Assembly (NCBI GenBank): GCA_011065005.1
Contig: JAAKFP010000009.1
Location: 1 to 17,346, forward strand
From: Chlamydiota bacterium
GTDB taxonomy: Bacteria; Chlamydiota; Chlamydiia; Chlamydiales; Waddliaceae
Reading direction: 5' to 3'
Length of the DNA: 17,346 bases
Below are positions 14,437 through 17,346 of this stretch, one piece after another (within the stretch, counting starts at the first letter, position 1; every line of letters begins with the position of its first letter). The translations under genes were made by a program, and so were the position numbers. The notes under the pieces are model-generated. The model saw nothing but the letters and a program-made list of their open reading frames with translations, had not been told where the DNA came from and made no database searches.

Positions 14437-17070
14437 ATGTTTGATAAATTTACGAATCGCGCAAAACAGGTCATTAAGCTTGCCAAAAAAGAGGCACAGC
14501 GTCTTAACCACAATTACTTAGGTACCGAACATGTGCTTTTGGGCCTTCTAAAGCTCGGACAAGGCGTTGCTGTCAACGTTCTGCGCAACCTGAATATCGA
14601 CTTCGAAACCGTCCGTAATGAAGTAGAAAAATTAGTAGGATATGGCCCTGAAATTCAGGTATATGGCGATCCAGCTCTTACCGGTAAAGTGAAAAAAGTC
14701 TTCGAGTTTGCCAATGAAGAAGCTGCCAACCTCCACCACAACTATGTCGGTACAGAACACCTGCTCCTCGGCTTATTGCGCCAAACAGATGGTGTTGCAG
14801 CGCAGGTTCTTGAGAATTTAAACGTCAACCTCAAAGAAGTACGGAAAGAGGTCCTCAAAGAACTTGAAACCTTCAACCTCCAACTTCCCCCCATCGGAGC
14901 ACCAGGACAGCCCCAAGGGCAGCAAGGTCCCGGGCAACCGGGTGCTGGACCTCAAGGGCGTCCCTTCGAAAAAGCAGGAACGGTACCCTCTGATAAAACT
15001 CCAGCATTGAGAGCTTATGGCTTCGACCTTACAGAAATGACACGTGAAGGGAAGATGGATCCCGTGATCGGTCGTAAGGAAGAGGTCGAACGGCTCATTC
15101 AGATTCTCTGCCGTCGCCGTAAAAACAACCCTGTGCTGATAGGAGAGGCAGGTGTTGGAAAAACGGCCATCGTAGAAGGTCTCGCTCAAGCTATTGTTCG
15201 AGGGGATGTCCCTGACAACCTTCGCAATAAACGATTGATTACCCTTGACTTAGCCTTGATGATTGCCGGAACAAAATACCGGGGACAGTTTGAAGAGCGA
15301 ATAAAAGCTGTCATGGACGAGATCAAAAAGAATGGGAATGTCCTTCTTTTTATAGACGAATTACACACAATCGTCGGTGCTGGTGCCGCTGAAGGGGCGA
15401 TCGATGCTTCGAATATTCTAAAGCCTTCACTTTCTCGTGGTGAGTTGCAATGTATTGGAGCAACAACTATCGATGAATATCGCAAACATATCGAAAAAGA
15501 CGCCGCTCTAGAACGGCGCTTTCAAAAAATTGTCGTGCAACCATCAAGTGTTGATGAAACCATAGAGATCCTTCAAGGATTGAAAGTCAAATACGAAGAG
15601 CACCACAAGTGCCTTTACACCCCTGAAGCGCTTCGAGCTGCGGCGATACTTTCCGACCGTTACCTTCATGGACGTTATCTCCCCGATAAGGCGATCGATC
15701 TTATCGATGAAGCGGGAGCAAAGATGCGCATTTCTATGATGAATCAACCAAAAGATATCAGCAAATACGAAGTCGAGATCGAGGAAGTACGTGTGGCGAA
15801 AGAAACAGCGATTAGCAAGCAGGAATACGAAAAAGCTGCTAGTCTTCGAGACCGGGAAAAGTCGCTTCGCGAACAATTGCAAAAGCTTCGAGCCGAATGG
15901 GAAACAAATAAACAAGAATATGAAGTCGTCGTTGAAGATGAAGAGATCGCCGCCGTCGTTGCTAAACAAACAGGTGTCCCGCTAACCCGTCTGACAGAAG
16001 GGGAAACAAACAAAGTGTTGGCAATGGAAGAACATCTTCGCAAGGACATAATAGGACAAGGTGAAGCTTTAAAAACTGTATGCCGCGCTATTCGCCGAAG
16101 CCGGGCACATATCAAAGATCCCAACCGCCCCATCGGAGCATTTATGTTCCTCGGACCAACAGGGGTAGGAAAAACACTGCTTGCACGACTTCTTGCAACA
16201 CACCTGTTTGGCGGTGAAGAAGCACTCATACAGGTCGATATGTCAGAGTACATGGAGAAATTTGCTGTCAGCAGAATGACAGGATCTCCTCCAGGATATG
16301 TTGGCCATGAAGAAGGAGGTCAGCTCACCGAACAGGTGCGCCAGCGACCCTATTCAGTTGTCCTTTTTGATGAGATTGAAAAGGCGCACCCCGATGTGAT
16401 GGATCTCTTGCTGCAAATTCTTGAAGAGGGGCGCTTGAGCGATGCATTTGGTCGAAAAGTGGACTTTCGCAATACGATTATCATTATGACTTCCAACCTC
16501 GGTGCTGACCTCATTAAGAAAAGCACGGAAGTGGGCTTTGGCGCCGTGGAAGGAGCTATGGATTACGCACACATTAAAGAGAAAATTGAGAGTGCCGTAA
16601 AAAAACACTTTAAGCCTGAGTTTCTCAACCGTTTGAATGACACCGTCATCTTCCAGCCGCTGGATCGTGACCATCTTCTTGAGGTTATCGAACTTGAAAT
16701 CAACAAGTTAAAAAAACGACTTGAAGATCGAGAAGTGTATATCACCCTTGATGACAAAGCTAAAGGGTTTTTGGTCGATGAAGGATTCCAGCCCGAAATG
16801 GGGGCTAGACCCATGCGAAGAACCATTGAGCGTTTCCTTGAAGATCCTCTTGCTGAAAGAATTCTTCTTAATCCTGATGAAGGGCGCCGTTGCTTAGTCA
16901 CGGTAGAGGATGAACATCTCAAATTTATCGATGAGGAGGTTTTTCCTCTCCATAAGAAAAAGAAAAAGAAAAAAAAAGAAGAGAAGGGAGAGAAGGGAGA
17001 GGATCAGGAAGAGAAGAAGAAAAGAAAAAGGAAACCAAAAGCGAAGGCTGCCGAGAAAGAAGCTGAATAA
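14437..17070 (+). CDS. clpC: ATP-dependent unfoldase ClpC
   Basis: ClpC is a two-ring AAA+ unfoldase that feeds proteins to ClpP. Two N-terminal Clp_N repeats cover about 1-145, followed by a Gly/Pro/Gln-rich linker at about 152-178. AAA1 has Walker A GEAGVGKT (236-243) and Walker B LLFIDELH (303-310). A UVR-type helical middle region lies near 446-490 ([17 protein letters not shown]). AAA2 has GPTGVGKT (573-580) and VVLFDEIEK (641-649). The UVR region marks ClpC rather than ClpA or ClpB. At 877 residues it is longer than the roughly 810-855 I expect, largely because of a Lys/Glu-rich tail from about 840. The ATG has only a weak ribosome site (AAGTGAG). Confidence 0.97.
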   Translation: MFDKFTNRAKQVIKLAKKEAQRLNHNYLGTEHVLLGLLKLGQGVAVNVLRNLNIDFETVRNEVEKLVGYGPEIQVYGDPALTGKVKKVFEFANEEAANLHHNYVGTEHLLLGLLRQTDGVAAQVLENLNVNLKEVRKEVLKELETFNLQLPPIGAPGQPQGQQGPGQPGAGPQGRPFEKAGTVPSDKTPALRAYGFDLTEMTREGKMDPVIGRKEEVERLIQILCRRRKNNPVLIGEAGVGKTAIVEGLAQAIVRGDVPDNLRNKRLITLDLALMIAGTKYRGQFEERIKAVMDEIKKNGNVLLFIDELHTIVGAGAAEGAIDASNILKPSLSRGELQCIGATTIDEYRKHIEKDAALERRFQKIVVQPSSVDETIEILQGLKVKYEEHHKCLYTPEALRAAAILSDRYLHGRYLPDKAIDLIDEAGAKMRISMMNQPKDISKYEVEIEEVRVAKETAISKQEYEKAASLRDREKSLREQLQKLRAEWETNKQEYEVVVEDEEIAAVVAKQTGVPLTRLTEGETNKVLAMEEHLRKDIIGQGEALKTVCRAIRRSRAHIKDPNRPIGAFMFLGPTGVGKTLLARLLATHLFGGEEALIQVDMSEYMEKFAVSRMTGSPPGYVGHEEGGQLTEQVRQRPYSVVLFDEIEKAHPDVMDLLLQILEEGRLSDAFGRKVDFRNTIIIMTSNLGADLIKKSTEVGFGAVEGAMDYAHIKEKIESAVKKHFKPEFLNRLNDTVIFQPLDRDHLLEVIELEINKLKKRLEDREVYITLDDKAKGFLVDEGFQPEMGARPMRRTIERFLEDPLAERILLNPDEGRRCLVTVEDEHLKFIDEEVFPLHKKKKKKKKEEKGEKGEDQEEKKKRKRKPKAKAAEKEAE
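16952..17067 (+). other. clpC: Purine-rich low-complexity clpC 3' end with A9 run
   Basis: This stretch encodes the terminal 39 or so residues of ClpC, almost all Lys, Glu, Arg and Gly. It contains an A9 homopolymer (16969-16977) and a tandem GAGAAGGGA pair from 16981. All three forward frames are open through it because purine-only sequence has no stop codons. It is a plausible slippage site that would alter only the tail. Confidence 0.75.
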
Positions 17071-17078
17071 ATCCTAAA

Positions 17079-17135
17079 CGCAAAGGCGCGAAGACGCAAA
17101 GAATTTAATTCTTTGCGCCTTTGCGATTAATTTTT
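17079..17135 (+). terminator. Probable intrinsic terminator of clpC
   Basis: Eight bases after the clpC stop an inner 9-bp stem, GCAAAGAAT/ATTCTTTGC (17096-17104 and 17108-17116), stacks on an outer 9-bp stem, CGCAAAGGC/GCCTTTGCG (17079-17087 and 17117-17125). An 8-nt bulge on the 5' side separates them. ATTAATTTTT (17126-17135) follows. The CGCAAAGGCGC...CGCAAAG wording also resembles a dispersed repeat seen in many genomes (from memory), so a repeat may have been recruited as the terminator. Confidence 0.6.
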
Positions 17136-17150
17136 CTGTGGTGCAACAAG

Positions 17151-17346
17151 TTATGCTGGCAGGGCATTGATGGCGAGGATCTCTTCTTGCATTTTGATGA
17201 TCTCCTCCATCACAGTGCGGAGGTTCAGAACTCCTGACCTCGAGGATTTTTGATGAGACCATTTTTCCAAAAACCAAAATCTTTGGTATCTTCTCTTGTG
17301 AGCGTGTTCTTGAGACCATCTGGGAAAAGACCGGCTTTTTTGGGAT
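17151..17346 (-). pseudogene. Possible 3' remnant of an unidentified gene running into the repeat
   Basis: A minus-strand frame is open from the window edge to a TAA at 17151-17153 (about 64 residues). The part outside the repeat encodes LRTVMEEIIKMQEEILAIN and a short tail, which reads like an amphipathic C-terminal helix. The upstream half of the frame lies inside the dispersed repeat and may not be genuine protein. It could be the end of a gene disrupted by the element, or chance. I recognise no family. Confidence 0.25.
17224..17346 (-). repeat. Dispersed repeat, partial copy (right edge)
   Basis: Bases 17280-17346 match 1-67 in the same orientation at 64 of 67 positions. The copy ends at 17224-17241 with TTCAGAACTCCTGACCTC, the exact reverse complement of the other end of the element at 103-120. 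Read on the minus strand, this is the downstream part of the element. It adds 56 bp not seen in the left copy, for an inferred full length near 176 bp. One minus-strand frame stays open until a TGA inside the terminal repeat (17225-17227). Confidence 0.8.

Noticed and set aside
17074..17319. 81-codon minus-strand open frame after clpC
   Set aside because: All three differences between the two repeat copies would change amino acids in this frame, and it reads through the clpC terminator hairpin. Another frame is more plausible.
1..17346. Circular molecule closed by the terminal 67-bp match
   Set aside because: The ends differ at three of 67 positions, and each continues differently, which fits two copies of a dispersed repeat. 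The genes are chromosomal housekeeping genes without replication functions.
1..17346. CRISPR array, tRNA or rRNA genes
   Set aside because: No regularly spaced direct repeats, no tRNA-like cloverleaf with a T-arm GTTCRA motif, and no rRNA signature sequences were seen by reading. A covariance-model scan was not possible.

Overview
This window looks like chromosomal DNA of a chlamydia outside the Chlamydiaceae (an 'environmental' member of the Chlamydiae). The basis is the pairing of mfd with alaS next to tkt, hemE and a HemG/HemY-type protoporphyrinogen oxidase. From memory, the same genes cluster in Chlamydia (hemG-hemN-hemE-mfd-alaS-tktB), though in a different order. A small exported protein resembles a family I associate with Parachlamydia-like bacteria. 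The lineage call is inference, not a database result. No gene-free stretch exceeds 300 bases.

Layout. Positions 1-201 hold repeat sequence cut by the window edge. On the minus strand (transcribed right to left) lie mfd (202-3495), alaS (3502-6126), an unrecognised protein with two hydrophobic stretches (6251-7438), an unrecognised soluble protein (7600-8256), a Sir2-family deacylase with the Tyr/Arg signature of desuccinylases (8368-9081), and a small exported beta-barrel-like protein (9137-9691). A divergent intergenic region (9692-9978) carries a 130-bp nested palindrome. On the plus strand follow tkt (9988-11982), hemE (11979-12998) and hemG (12995-14365), joined by two ATGA stop/start overlaps, then clpC (14437-17070) after its own promoter-like sequence and a hairpin terminator. 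Positions 17136-17346 return to repeat sequence.

The genes fall into functional groups. alaS-mfd couples tRNA charging to transcription-coupled repair. tkt-hemE-hemG joins the non-oxidative pentose phosphate pathway to late heme synthesis, without the hemN that sits between hemE and hemG in Chlamydia. clpC is the unfoldase of the ClpCP protease. The block between alaS and tkt is lineage-specific accessory material.

The most distinctive content is non-coding. There is a perfect 39-bp inverted repeat just upstream of alaS. There is a 130-bp element with perfect 34-bp terminal inverted repeats and internal hairpins upstream of tkt. Two partial copies of one dispersed element lie in the same orientation at the two window ends; joined together they give a roughly 176-bp element bounded by an 18-bp inverted repeat. 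I do not see a defence system, CRISPR array, tRNA, rRNA, prophage or complete transposase gene.
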